A stretch of 29,764 bases of DNA from Irineochytrium annulatum (GCA_027600665.1 JADGJL010000237.1:1-29764); one strand, 5' to 3'. Positions 1 to 12,000 are shown, counted from the first letter of the stretch. Numbers and translations: made by a program. The notes: generated by a model from the sequence alone, not told the origin.

Positions 1-702
1 AAAAAGGGAAACACAGAAAGGTGATGGGGAGGATAGGATGTTTCGCAAACACACCGTCTCGAACGTGATCCCAAACGTCCTCCCCTTCGGCAGGTCGCTC
101 TGGTCAACGACGCCGTAGCGCGGCATGACCGTCTGGTACCAGGGGTGTACGAACCCCGAAGGGGCCTTGTCGTAGTAGTTGAAGGCCTGGATGCGCCTGA
201 TGCCGGCGGGCGGGAGCAAGGCCAGGCGCGAGAACGTGCGGTAGGTTTTTTCATCCCATTCTGTTGTTAAATCATGTGTTCTCAGTTGCACGCCCTGCGT
301 CCAGATGAAAAAAAGTGCGCACAGAAAGGGTGGGCGACGTTTCCTTACCCTGTTGGAGCCGATCCAGCGCGTCGGCGTAGGATTGCCAGTTGGCTCCGGC
401 TGCCGGGGAGGTATAGTTTGGGTCCTGATCGCGAAAAATCAATTAGTATTACTACGACGCGAAAGACGGTCCACATCCATCAAAATATAGGAAACTCACG
501 GCCGTCAGCTCCTCCGGGGAGCCCTTGGCGATAATCATGACCTCATGGCCCTGCGACTGGAGGAGACTAGATCAAAACAGCAGAATCGAAATCAGCCTTC
601 GGCAGTTTGAACGTCGCCCACCACCCGCGACGATACTTACAGAGCCACGGTCAGGCCGATGACGCCGGCGCCGACGACGTTGATTTTGAAGGTGGTCAAC
701 AT
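1..702 (-). CDS. D-amino-acid oxidase family flavoprotein (N-terminal part)
   Basis: Likely oxidises D-amino acids (or D-aspartate) to 2-oxo acids with FAD, releasing H2O2; this family is usually peroxisomal. Four exons are visible on the minus strand: 702-641, 566-500, 424-349 and 260-55, all phase-consistent (137 codons); the gene continues beyond base 1. The N-terminus carries the FAD-binding Rossmann motif VVGAGVIGLTVAL, followed by QSQGHEVMIIAKG, the family segment DPNYTSPAAGANW, and EWDEKTYRTFSRLA. Introns have good signals (GTAAGT, GTGAGT, a TACTAAT branch point before exon 3, CAG acceptors). The start at 702 is the only Met ahead of the nucleotide-binding strand. Substrate preference cannot be judged because the C-terminal half and any peroxisomal signal are outside the window. 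Confidence 0.9.
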
Positions 703-1041
703 GATGGATGGTGGAGATGATTCGAAAGGGTCATGTTTTATGTTTGATTTTTAGTTACTGTGGCACCGCCGCAAGCGCCGCATCGCCGCAAAGGTCCATT
801 TTTGTTCAAAAATGTGGGCGGGATGCGCGCAGTGGAAGGATTGGTGCGTGGGGGGATAAGCACCAATTACCAGGAGGTTTTCGAGGGAAAACAGGTATGC
901 ATTTTATCGAAAAAAGATTGACCACATTCTTCGACAAACGCTTCGACAAAAGCTTCGACAAAGTTATAACTGCGGCGCCTCGCCTGTGCGGGTGCCATCG
1001 TGATAAAATGTGACACCTCGGGAATCAACTCCACACCCATC
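703..1041. promoter_or_regulatory. Divergent intergenic region between oxidase gene and its relic
   Basis: This 339-bp gap lies between the start codon of the intact oxidase gene (minus strand) and the start-like end of the decayed copy (plus strand), so it should hold the promoter of the intact gene. No clear TATA element was recognised. The only structure seen is a short 12-nt-period repeat at 929-962. Confidence 0.4.
929..962. repeat. Three-copy 12-nt-period repeat (CTTCGACAAA)
   Basis: The decamer CTTCGACAAA occurs at 929-938, 941-950 and 953-962, giving an exact 12-nt period with variable two-base spacers. It lies in the gap between the two head-to-head oxidase copies. It could be a simple tandem duplication or a cluster of protein-binding sites; nothing else in the sequence decides between these. 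Confidence 0.75.
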
Positions 1042-1379
1042 ATGCCAACGACCTCCAAAACCAAACCGACGAAGTCAACGCCGCCCGCGTCAACATCAAG
1101 CTCGCCATGGCCTTGTGAGTACCGTCAGGCCTCTTGGCGCGTGCCGGCCAACGTCCAAGATAGCCAAGGCTGACCTCTCTGCTTTTGATCTAGGCACCTG
1201 CTGTCTCAGGGCTACAAGGCCATTGTCATCGAGGATTTGCTGAAGGAGCCTACGTCCGTGAGTTTCTCCTTCTGAAAAAATGTGGACCAGCTTTTTGCGT
1301 CGTAATAATACTTTATTTCCGCGACCAGGACCCAAACTACACGTCTCAGAAGGCAGGAGCCAACTGGCAGGCATTCTAA
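1042..1379 (+). pseudogene. Decayed D-amino-acid oxidase copy (N-terminal exons only)
   Basis: Three exon-like blocks match the first three exons of the neighbouring oxidase gene in order, with introns at the same places: 1042-1114 (ends at GTGAGT), 1194-1257 (reads LLSQGYKAIVIEDLLKEP, then GTGAGT) and 1329-1379 (reads DPNYTSQKAGANWQAF, then stop TAA). The intact gene has LLQSQGHEVMIIAKGSPEEL and DPNYTSPAAGANWQ at these points. Exon 1 has gained about 11 bases, which breaks the frame after the ATG, and the dinucleotide-binding glycines are lost (VNAARVNIK in place of VVGAGVIGL). No downstream exons were recognised. Kept introns show that the copy arose from genomic DNA, not by retroposition. 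It is probably non-functional, although a short transcript cannot be ruled out. Confidence 0.8.
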
Positions 1380-4179
1380 TAGAACATCCAGTACCTCGAG
1401 GTGTCGTCGAGACCGTCCCGGTCACCGTCGGCGCCATCATGGGGGGAAGAGAGTTTAATAATAGATTGTTACACTACACCGACTTAGCCCCACATGGTGC
1501 ATGAGCGCAGCCACGAGGCTTACCGACCGAACACATTTGCCGTCGCCCCTGACGTCCAGCGTTGTACGCGTCCGCCTTCAGCATGAGGAAGCGTCCGAAT
1601 TCGCGGAGGACGAGGTTGACGTCGAGGCCATAATCGTCCGCCGCAGGCTGCAGCGGAGGGGAGAGGTCGAACAAGGTCAAAAGGCTTTGCCATCCCTTTG
1701 ACAACAACGTCACAAAGGGCAATAAACGTAGCGCGTAATATCAGAAGTAAAAATTGCCGGAAAAGTAAACGAGATGGGTGGGCATACTTTTCCCGCTCAA
1801 AGCACGCCACGTCGATGGCTGCGGAGAGTCCCTGCGTATCCCACGCATCTGGCTCGCCCAACGCGTCCTGTATGCCCGGACGACGTTTGCGCGTACCTCC
1901 TTATCGTCGTACTCGCCCATCGGGTCATGATCGAGAATGCCCCCACGAAGGCACACAGCCCCGCCGATGTTCCCGTAGAGCTGGGGCAGTCAGGCTTGTT
2001 GATGGCTGGCCTAATAAAAGTGAGATAGTCGATTTCTCGGTCAGGATCGTCCGAACCAGGAGAAAATGATGCAATATCCACGTCGCGGTCTGTAGCCTTT
2101 CCCGCTATCGACGTGCACCTCCTCTTCACCCGCCGTGGCGAGATTATGTTGCCCCCGAAGAGTTGGTATGCAGAGCATCGACACCATGTCGAAAGCAACT
2201 CTTAATGATAGCTGGATTGCCGACCCGCGATAAGTCGACATTGGCGTGATGGCGCGCTGTGCCGGCTGGCGATGGAGCACGGCGATTTGTTCTCCCTCTG
2301 GTCGACAGCAACAACGCCGTACAATCTCGCTTTGCCCCGCGGAGGGAGGCTCCAATATCTCCATTCGGCGAGTTATTTGATTGCAACATCCACATGTTGA
2401 CACATACGTCGCCACGGCTTACCTCTGGCAGGCACCTCCTCCGGTGTCTTTTCACGACGTCCCCGACTGGATAGCTCCGCGTCGTCCGCTGCCGCATTTG
2501 ATAGCCGCGTCCCGCCCGGCATCTTCCAGCGTGAACGCCATGTCCATCAGCAAACGTGAAGATGTTCGCCCCCTCAGGTTAACATTAAGATCTGGTCTTC
2601 CCAACTACAAGAGCTTGAGAGCTTGGAGTTATCATATTCCGAGTTAAGAGATTCTGCATCTCAGCGCGATATTTTTACAACGACTTCCATCCATTTAACG
2701 CCATCACCTCGAATCTTCTCTCAATGTCGGTGGCCCTCCGTCGGTCAATATCGGGAACGGCCAGAAGAACTGTCGCTGGACGCCGGATGAGATCGATATG
2801 TTCCACGACGTCGGACGTTGCTGATTTAAGTATGCACTCTGGAGGCGCTTCAGCAGCTCCATGCGCTTGAATCTTCCGACGGCATCATTATCATCAACTA
2901 CCTTCTCATCTCAAGTTACTCCTCACCATGTCGCTTCCTATCACTTTATAGACACTTAAATGCAAGGTCTTCGGAGATATTCGAAGATTAAAAAAGGCCG
3001 TTGCTTTCGACAAGCTTTCGTTACGGGAGGCGAAATGTCCACAGTAAAAGGTGGAGATGCGGAGCACGACCAACAGCGGAGCAAACAGTAGCAGGTCATT
3101 GATGGTTTTAAAAACACAGTCTTCAGCAGTAACTATGCAAGCACGACATTTGAAAGATGGCGGCTAGCTTGAGACTATTGTGTGTTAAGTAGGAAGAAAG
3201 CCAATAGGGGGCGATTGCGAGACAACGGTCATGTTGAACGAGTTTTGATACACACGATGAAAGAATTAGTGAACGAAAACAATCCAATGTCTCGCGATCA
3301 GCCTCACAAAAGCGACTTCTTTTAAAGAGGACAATCCCCGTCACCTCCATCTTCTCTGGGGGGGTTAGTGCTCATCCGCCTTTACAGCATTTCCAAACCC
3401 ATCCATATCGCACAGCGCCCCGTTCCTGCCGTTCGCCATGCAACCTTCAACCCAGCTCGGCGCATCCTGCTTCCGTTATGCGCAGCCGTCCAATGGTGCC
3501 GAAATCCTTGCAACCAAACAGGGTCCGAGGTTTCAACCGCTCTTCGTAAAATACTAAAACATCACAATCTTTAAAGCTGCGGTAAAGGCAAGAAGTAAAC
3601 GATGGGTGCTGGGTCAGTTCGAGAGACTCATGTAGATAGTTGGAGGCCAAGAACATTTATCTAGCAAACGAAAGGAGAGCGATTTACACTACAGGGCAAG
3701 CACTCGCTCCTCTGTAAAATAGCTGTGGCGTGGGTGATCACCACGCAGCGGGACGGGAGCGCGACAAAGAAACGATGAAAAGAAAGCATAAACGGCGTAA
3801 CCTCTACAAACACGAGGATCACGAAATCACCGTGTGTCAGTCGAGCACTCCCTTTCTCGAAGTCAGTCGCTGGCGGTCGTTCGAACGACGAAGCCCACGC
3901 CTGCTCGCATTCGTTCGACCACCTCGTCACTATCTGCGTCGAGCGTCGTTCATATAGCTTCCACGTCCTCCCCCATCCTCCAGGTGGAGTATCGGCGTGC
4001 TGGCGAGGGTCGCGAGAGACTTGCTCGAAAAAAATTGCAACGCGACGCATCGACCCGCCTGCTGCACCGTCCCTCGCAGAACTTCCCGAACGACGATCCG
4101 GTCGCGCATTCGACCTCCCGATCCCGACCTGCCGCGACCCTGCGAAGCTTGAGCTGCTAAGGACTTAAATCGCCTCGAA
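1380..4179. other. Long stretch without an intact gene; scattered coding remnants
   Basis: About 2.8 kb with no ORF that can be assembled into a recognised protein. Protein-like fragments on the minus strand include one around 1680-1530 (reads GLDVNLVLREFGRFLMLKAD and is followed by a GTAAGC donor-like site) and one around 1965-1850 (reads GGILDHDPMGEYDDKEVRAN). The fragments are separated by stops and frame changes. Near 2725-2825 both strands are open: the plus strand reads GNGQKNCRWTPDEIDMFHD. From about 2850 to 3660 the DNA is less GC-rich and nothing was recognised. The last few hundred bases before 4180 presumably contain the coatomer gene promoter and leader. Confidence 0.4.
1500..2565 (-). 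pseudogene. Unidentified decayed coding remnants
   Basis: Minus-strand pieces with good protein character but no continuous frame: around 2555-2490 (MDMAFTLEDAGRDAAIKC), 1965-1850 (GGILDHDPMGEYDDKEVRAN, then an Arg/Tyr-rich segment) and 1680-1530 (FDLSPPLQP, then LREFGRFLMLKADAYNAG). The GG-x-L-D-HDP-x-G and EF-x-RFL-x-LK pieces faintly recall the glycine-rich-domain (GRDP/DUF1399-like) family. However, their order on the strand is the reverse of what I remember for that family, so this is only a hint. Stops and shifts between the pieces suggest a dead gene or several rearranged fragments. It could instead be a real gene with many introns that I failed to resolve. Confidence 0.25.
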
Positions 4180-7100
4180 ATGCTGGCCAAATTCGAGACG
4201 AAGGTGGTGTGTTCATGGCGCGGTTTCCTTCTCCAGTGCTTTCTTCGTTTCTTGCTTCTCGGTTGTTCTGGTGGTGGTCGTGAGGCCAGAGGGTGATGGG
4301 GGTGGTGGGATCGCCGCTGGGGATCGCATTCCGACGCGGCATGATCATGGCTGATCGCTCTTGCAGTCGAATCGTGTAAAAGGGCTCAGCTTCCATCCGA
4401 AACGGCCCTGGATCCTCGCGTCGCTTCATAATGGATCCGTTCAGCTGTGGGACTACAAGATCGGGTCGCTGATTGACCGGTTTGATGAGCATGAAGGTAT
4501 GCGACTATGTTTCCTTCCTTGATAGCCTTGACTTCGTATTCGCTGACCGTCGATGACGCACAATACGCGATCTCGTAAGGCCCGGTCCGTGGCGTCTGCT
4601 TTCATCCGACTCAACCGCTCTTTGTGTCTGGCGGCGACGACTACAAGATCAAAGTCTGGAACTGGAAGCTCCGCCGCTGCCTCTTCACCCTCAATGGCCA
4701 CCTCGATTACATCCGCACTGTCTTCTTCCACCACGAGCACCCCTGGATTATCTCCTGCTCGGACGACCAGACCATCCGGATCTGGAACTGGCAGTCCCGA
4801 AACTGCATCTCAATTCTCACGGGCCACAACCACTACGTGATGTGCGCCCAATTCCACCCGAAGGACGATCTCGTGGTCAGCGCTAGCTTGGATCAGACTG
4901 TGCGGGTGTGGGATATTTCGGGGTTGAGAAAGAAGCATGCGGCGCCGCAGACGGCGTCGTTTGACAACGACCCGCATCGGGGTGGGCACGGGCAGCCGGA
5001 CATTTTTGGTGGCACAGACGCTATAGTGAAGTTTGTTTTGGAGGGTCATGACCGCGGCGTCAACTGGGCTGCCTTTCATCCGAGCCTTCCGTTGATTGTG
5101 TCCGGTGCCGATGATCGTCAGGTCAAGCTGTGGCGGATGAATGGTATGCGGGTTATCACAAGTGGTGAAAATCTAACTATATGTACTCAGAAACGCGTGC
5201 GTGGGAGTTGGACACGTTTAGGGGCCACTACAACAACGTTTCCTGCGTCGTCTTCCACCCACGGCAGGAGCTTGTCATCAGTAACTCGGAGGATAAAACC
5301 ATCAGCATCTGGGATATGACAAAGCGGACGCGCCTGCAGACGTTCCGCCAGGAGCACGACCGCTTTTGGATTTTGACGGCTCACCCGGAACTCAACCTCT
5401 TTGCCGCGGGTTTGTCAGGTTCACCATTCTGAATTAACGTTGCAAAAGGGCACGACAGCGGGTTCATCGTTTTCAAACTTGAAAGGGAGCGTCCGGCCCA
5501 GGCGATCTACCAGAACCACCTTTTCTACGTGAAGGACAAGAACCTCCGCCTCTACGACTTCACCAATTCGGACGACCACCCCATTCTTCCCGTCCGCCGT
5601 GGTACGGTTGGCCAGACCGTGCCGCCGCGGACACTATCCTATAACCCTGCGGAACATTCTGTCATCATCTGCTCGGTACGATATCCGCACCGACCAATGT
5701 ACTTGCTAACTTAGATGTGATGAAGTCGAACGATGGCGGTTCATACGAGCTATACAATTTGCCGAAGGACCTGAAGAGTGAGGCACGGGAAAGCGACTCG
5801 AAGAAGGGGGCAGGGCAGGCGGCCGTTTTTGTCGGGCGTAACAGGTTCGCAGTGCTGGACAAGACAAACCAAGTATGTATCATACGCGCAACCAATGAAG
5901 AATCTGACGAATTCTAGCAAATCACGATCAAAGATCTGTCAAACAACCCTACGAAACAATTTAAAACTCCCGGCGTCGTTGTCGACATTTTCCACGCGGG
6001 CTCGAAGAACCTCTTGTTGACGACATCCTCCTCGGTAATTTTATACGACATCGAGTTGCGGACTACCATTGCCGAGCTGAATGTTAGCGGTGTACGGTAC
6101 GCTGTGTGGTCTCCGGATATGGCGATGGTTGCGCTCCTGAGCAAGAATAGTATGCCGACAGAGTTTGGTGAGAGCTGACCTTTATTAGCGATCGCGATTG
6201 CGTCGAAGTCGCTTGAGCAAACTTGCTTGATTCACGAGACGATGAAGATTAAGAGCGGGGCTTGGGACACGGTCGGCATCTTCCTCTACTCGACTCAGAA
6301 CCACATTAAATACGCTCTTCCACAAGGGTTTGTGTTACCTCAATTTTGTATGTAAACTAACATACCTGTAGCGACAACGGCATCATCCGGACTGTCGAGC
6401 AGCCCATCTACCTGACCAAGGTTACGGGCAAAAGCCTTTACTGCTTGGACCGCGACGGGAAAATCCGTGTAATTACCATCGACCCGACAGAGTATCGCTT
6501 CAAGTTGGCTCTTGTCAAAAAGGACTACGACGAGGTTTTGCGCATCATCCGGACGTCTAACCTCGTTGGACAATCGATCATCGCGTATCTGCAGAAGAAG
6601 GGTTATCCGGAGGTAAGAATTGTATACGAAATGTTTTCTAAGTGAAATTTAGGTTGCGTTGCACTTCGTGAAAGATAACAAGACGCGATTTGAACTTGCC
6701 ATTGAGTGTGGCAACCTTGACGTTGCATTGGAGACCGCGAAGGCGATGGACCGCGAGGATTCTTGGAACCTGTTAGCCTCAGAGGCTTTGCGGCAAGGAA
6801 ACCATCAGGTTAGGATTTCTCATTAGCCGCGAATCTGAAGAGTTTCCTAGGTTGTTGAGATGGCGTACCAGCGCGTCAAGAACTTCGATCGTTTGTCGTT
6901 CCTTTACTTGATCACCGGAAACATCGAGAAGTTGAAGAAGATGATGAAAATCGCCGAACTTCGCGGCGACAACATGTCTCGGTATCACAACGCTTTGTAC
7001 CTCGGCGACGTTGAGGAGCAGGTCCGGCTTCTAAAGGATATCGGCCAAAACTCCCTGGCATACCTCGCTGCGAAAACGCACGGTCTCGAGACTGAGGCTT

Positions 7101-8622
7101 CCGCGATCCTTTCAGGCAGCGGCGTTGACCCGGCCTCCCTCAGCCTCTACACCCGCCCCGAGCTGCTAAAGCCCGCGACGCCGATTCTGAAGCAGTTCGA
7201 CTCTAACTGGCCTCTTCTGACCGTCTCTCGTGGTCTATTCGACGGCGGCATGTTCGCCCCGGCGGGGACCACTGCCATCGCCGCCCCTATTATTATGGAT
7301 ACCACCGGCGTCGAGGACGAGGGCAATTGGGGGGAGGACGAGGACTTGGAAGGTACGGATGGGAGGGCAAATGTTGGTGCCAGCGCGACAGCCGCCGCGG
7401 CCGACGACTTAGAGGAAGGCGAAGGATGGGAGGAGGATGAGCTTGAGATCCCGGTGGCGGTGGCCGCGAAGGCGACGTCGGCGACGCAGTTCATTCCTCC
7501 GACGCATGGCACGAGCATCAACGAACTCTGGGTCCGGAACTCGTCGTTAGCCGTGGATTTGGTTGCTGCTGGGTCCTTTGAGCAGGCGATGCAGGTTTAT
7601 TTCTTACTTGCGCACGTTTGTTTTGTTAAAGTATTTCTAGCTGTTTAACAAGCAAATCGGAGCCGTTAACTTCGAGCCGCTCAAGCCTCTTTTCATGGCG
7701 ACTTACTTGGCCGCGAAGGCGCAGCTGCCGGCAAACGCCTCTCTCCCGCCGCTCTCGGCCCCCATCTTCAGACCTTCTGAGGACCGGAGGGGCGATGACA
7801 AGAAGAAGCTCCCGTACCAGGCCGTGTCGCTTACGGCCGTCATTGCCAAGCTTCAGGAGGCGTATCAGGCGACAGCGAGTGGGAAGTAAGTCTTTCGGAC
7901 AGTTCATCGTAACGTTAACGCTCTCCAGGTTCTCGACGGCTCTTGGCTTGTTCACGAACATTCTGCACCTGCTTCTGTTCACGGTCGTTTCGAAACGACA
8001 GGAGCTTGATGAGGTATGGAACGTGTTTGCTTGAGAGAGCGTATGTTGATTGTAGTGGGAAGGTACAACAACTTATCGTGGTTGCCCGCGAGTACATACT
8101 CGGTATTAAGATGGAGATGGCTCGCAAGGAGGTTACCGCGAGCAACCCGAAGAGAGCATTGGAGCTTGCCGCGTACTTCACCCACTGCCAACTTCAGCCT
8201 CTTCACCTCCAACTCGCCCTCTTTTCTGCTATGAGCGCCGCCGTCAAGGCGAAGAATTTCGTCAGCGCTGCGCAGTTTGCGCGCCGGTTGTTGGAGCTTG
8301 GGCCGTCGCCTCAAAAGACCCAAAAGGTAGGTTTGGTTGCAGCTATCAATTCTAACCGTGAAATAATAAGGCGCGAGGCGTCATCGAGATGGCCGAGCAA
8401 AGCCCATCCGACGCGATTCAGCTTGACTACGACCAGTACAACCCGTTCGTAGTCTGCGCTAAGAGCTTCACCCCCATCTACCGCGGGAGCCCATCAGTCG
8501 CGTGTCCGTACACGGGGGCCTCGTACAAGCCCGAATTTTCGGGTCAGCTGGACAACATTTGCGAAATCACGGTGATTGGGGCACCGGGGACGGGACTTCG
8601 GAACCTTGCGGACGCCAGATGA
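4180..8622 (+). CDS. COPA: Coatomer subunit alpha (alpha-COP)
   Basis: Scaffold subunit of the COPI coat that drives Golgi-to-ER and intra-Golgi retrieval and binds dilysine cargo tails. Fifteen exons: 4180-4203, 4367-4496, 4580-5143, 5191-5409, 5449-5675, 5726-5872, 5918-6149, 6189-6327, 6372-6612, 6653-6808, 6851-7594, 7641-7885, 7929-8013, 8063-8326, 8371-8622. All join in phase and give 1222 aa, close to the human length (1224). The start MLAKFETK matches the family N-terminus. WD40 repeats fill residues 1 to about 310 ([54 protein letters not shown]). The WD-associated helical region follows ([32 protein letters not shown]). After an acidic linker the C-terminal coatomer-binding domain ends the protein ([37 protein letters not shown]). 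The acceptors of exons 6 and 14 are AAG rather than the nearby TAG, because only AAG keeps the frame. Confidence 0.97.
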
Positions 8623-9026
8623 GGCTGCAGATGTGTGTGCGGTTTGGAGGTTTTGGGAGCGGGGATTTTGGTGGGCGGGTTAGATGACACCAGTTCTGCC
8701 CTTTACTATTATCTTTTCCTCTTTCGCTTTTAGTTTGTCGGTTTGCCAAAGGAATTTGGCGGGATATCCGCTGTGATCTGGGCACGAGTTTTTCGTTTGT
8801 TTAATGATATATAAAACGTCTCTTTTACCACCGTACTGAATGACAGAATGATCAAATGTTGAGCCGCTCAGCTAACTTTGACGGCCTCATCATCGCGAGA
8901 GCTCAGCGAGTCCGCGCCATTCGCGGCCAGTTCAAATGGATCAACGCTGGCGAGGAGGAGGTTGGCGACTCCGGCCATTATTCACTATATTGTCGGGCGA
9001 CGGTGATCCACACCTTAGTGATCCCT
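8623..9026. promoter_or_regulatory. Coatomer 3' end / kinase 5' region
   Basis: A 404-bp spacer. An AT-rich patch at about 8801-8818 (contains GATATATAAAACG) could serve as a polyadenylation region for the coatomer gene or as a TATA-like element for the kinase gene. The kinase reading frame is open back to an ATG at 8856, so part of this spacer may be coding. Confidence 0.4.
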
Positions 9027-12000
9027 ATGGACGCCCGCGACGAGGACGCGACACCGGCGCCGCCGTCCACGACTTCGAGCCCCGCGACACCAACGACCCC
9101 CGAGGTCGGCAAGCCATACGGCTTCGAAGACGACGACGCGGCGTGGCTTCGATTTCAGCAGCGATCCGCGTCGGTCACCAGCGCGACCGCGCGATCTTCT
9201 GCAGCTCCCAACCTAATAAATGGCCTTCCGAGCCCAACATCCCCTCCGCCTGTTCGCTCGAGAAGTCAAGGCACGACCTCGGCGCCTGTGCCTGGATCCT
9301 CCAGCGGCTACCTAAGTGACGCGTCACTCCACACGTCGGAACTGGGCTCCGGCTCCTCTCGGCATCTGATAGGCAGTGTTTCACAGGAGCCGGGGAAGAC
9401 GATGGGGTTTATCGACGACGATGAACTGTGGGTCGAGAGCCAGCGTCGGAAGGCGTCGGCCCAGGCCCAGCCACAGCCCTCAAATGCACCTCAACCCATC
9501 GCCGTCAACATGGAGGACATGATCGACCAGGGGAAGCAGATCCTAAACAAGATTATCAAGAAGGACCGAAGCTTTTACTCCCCTGCATCGAGCCCTTCCA
9601 CCAATGACCGGCCGCTTGAGCGCAGGCGCTCGCGCACGAGTAAGAACCAGGACAACCGAGGCTCACCGAACGCGTCCGCACGATCGAGCGTCAGCCGCCT
9701 GCCTGCACCGGATGAACGTCGGCTCGCTGATCTGCTGCAGAAGGCGTCACAGGGCATCGCCATTACATCCGAACAGGACCTTTCCCAACTTGCACTGATT
9801 CTCCGCTCTATGGCCGAGCGTCACGCCGAGGAGACCGACGCCACACTGGCCAATATGGCTGCCAAACGCGCTCCTGGTGCTACGGGTGGATGCATGGACA
9901 TGTCCTTAATCCCACGACCCCTCGACCGTCCTCCTCGCGCCTCGCCGATGACCCCAACCCTTGGCTCAGCAGGAAGCTTCCGCGCCGCGGGTCCGCCGCC
10001 CATCGTCGTGTCAACAATGCTGGGCACCACACTTCCCGGCGGGCCGGCAGCGTTGGGCGTCGGCGCGGGAGGAAGACTGGGGAGGCGCTCGTCTATCTCG
10101 TTTGCGCCTATCTCGCCGCTGTCGGCTGGGGCGCCGGTGGTTGTCAGGAGGAGGTCATCGACGCCTAGCAAGCGGTCTAGTTTGGCGACTATTGACACGG
10201 ACGCGGTGTTCAGACGGAGGGAGGCCACTGCGAGTGACGCGTCGGACGATGCCGACGAGCGGGCGAAGGCGGCGAGCGAGATAGAGGCGATACGGGGCAC
10301 CTTGAAGGCGGGACCGGATGCCGCGATGACGTCGACGCGGTCTTCTACGCTCATGCGGCAGGCGTCCGACATCGACGAGCCGTACTTGGGGCCGTCGCCA
10401 TCGTGCTCCCCGATACGGGGTCCGTCGCTCCACGTCTCGGCGGAGGGGGCAGGGTCCATGTCGACGGCGGCATTTCAAGGTCTGTTGGCGTCCACGCAGG
10501 CGGAGGAACGCGCGCCGCGGAGGAAGCTTCCGAGGTTGAATGGGGCCGTGCCAGTTTTCGTGCATGATGAGGCCGGGACGTGCCACTTCTACACGGTCGC
10601 GCCTTGCGTTACCGTGAATGAGATTCGGGCCAAGGTATTGAAGGAGCTCGGCGTTACGGAATCGACCGAAACTTTAAAGGTGTATCTTGTTAGACAGGTT
10701 GAAGGTTAGTGATCTTTGTCACGCTTTTTGCCGCGTTCAGGTCCGAACTTACACGTGGATTCAAAGGTCGTACCCTCGAGACGCGTGTGTCGCCCAACAT
10801 GCCCGTCGACTTCCTTCTCCCGGACACCACCATGTTAGAACTTGGAGCCGCGACCGCTTCGTCGGACTTCTCAATAGCGGAGGCCCCGCTGACCCTTAAG
10901 CTACGACGAAAGTCGACGATCAAATGGAACATAACGGTGAATTTAGAGTATCAAGGACAACGCCAGCAGACCCAAGCCTGCAGATCGATTACCATCGACG
11001 CCTTCACGACCGCCGAGGATTTAAAAAACATCCTTATGACCATCGAGAGCGTCGACGAGGAGGAGCGACTGAATTGGGCAATATGGCGCGATGGTGAGCT
11101 TTCCTTCTACCCCTCACGGGCTAACGTGTGTTACAAGCAGGGGACACCACAACACCAGGCTCTTACCTCCACCCCACATTCCTCTTCGACCCGTGGTCCA
11201 CGCCGACCCTTTACCTCCGCCCCCTTAACTCCCGCCGCACGAAGCGCGAAAAACTTTCCGCCATCCTCGGCATCACATGTCTCGACGAGGTTAACGCCGT
11301 CATGACGGCCGAGGCGCGTCGCAAACCCTCCACGACGCTCAACCCGAGCCGAGTCGTCAGGGCGGACCCGCCGCCATGGTGCAGGACGAGTGCAGTCGGT
11401 GGTTCGTTTGGCGTGCCGCCAAAGTCGAAGAGTTTGGGGAGCTTGTCGACTATCTGTGTGAGCGGGAAAGCCGTAGCAGGGGAGACGGTGGCCGTCCAGC
11501 CTGCAGGCGGGGTCGAGCGGGCGGTGGCCGCGGAGAAGGGGGATGTGGCCTCGGTGAGGTCGAGGGCGGCGTCGAGAGGGCTAGGGCGGTCCGCGAGTTT
11601 GTCGAGCTTGAGCACGGTGAGCAGGGGGTCGAAAATGAAGAGGCAGGAGGAGGATGGGGAGGAGGACGAGTTGGAGGCGCTGTTCAAGGTGGGTGTTTTT
11701 CGTGTAAGCAGCCTCTTACCCAGTTTCACCAGGGCCATGGCAGTGCAAAGTCGCAGAGGTCATCAAAAATTGCAAGGTAGATGTGCCAACGCATTGATTT
11801 AGTGTCCTAAAAACATGCTTTAGCTTCTTCGGTGTGCATGAGAAGGATGATTTAACTCAAATGACAAGCATGATGGGGCGGAAGAAGTCTACCGATCAAT
11901 CCCGGCGCGTAAGCTTTTCTTATATACTTGCAGTATCTCTGATGCTGACTTCTTTAGACATCTGCGTCTCATACGCCGAGCTTCATCGTCCGGATTTACT

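Noticed and set aside
9821..10459. Minus-strand 212-codon open frame inside the kinase gene
   Set aside because: Shadow of a GC-rich coding exon in the antisense frame; the sense strand has phase-consistent exons on both sides.
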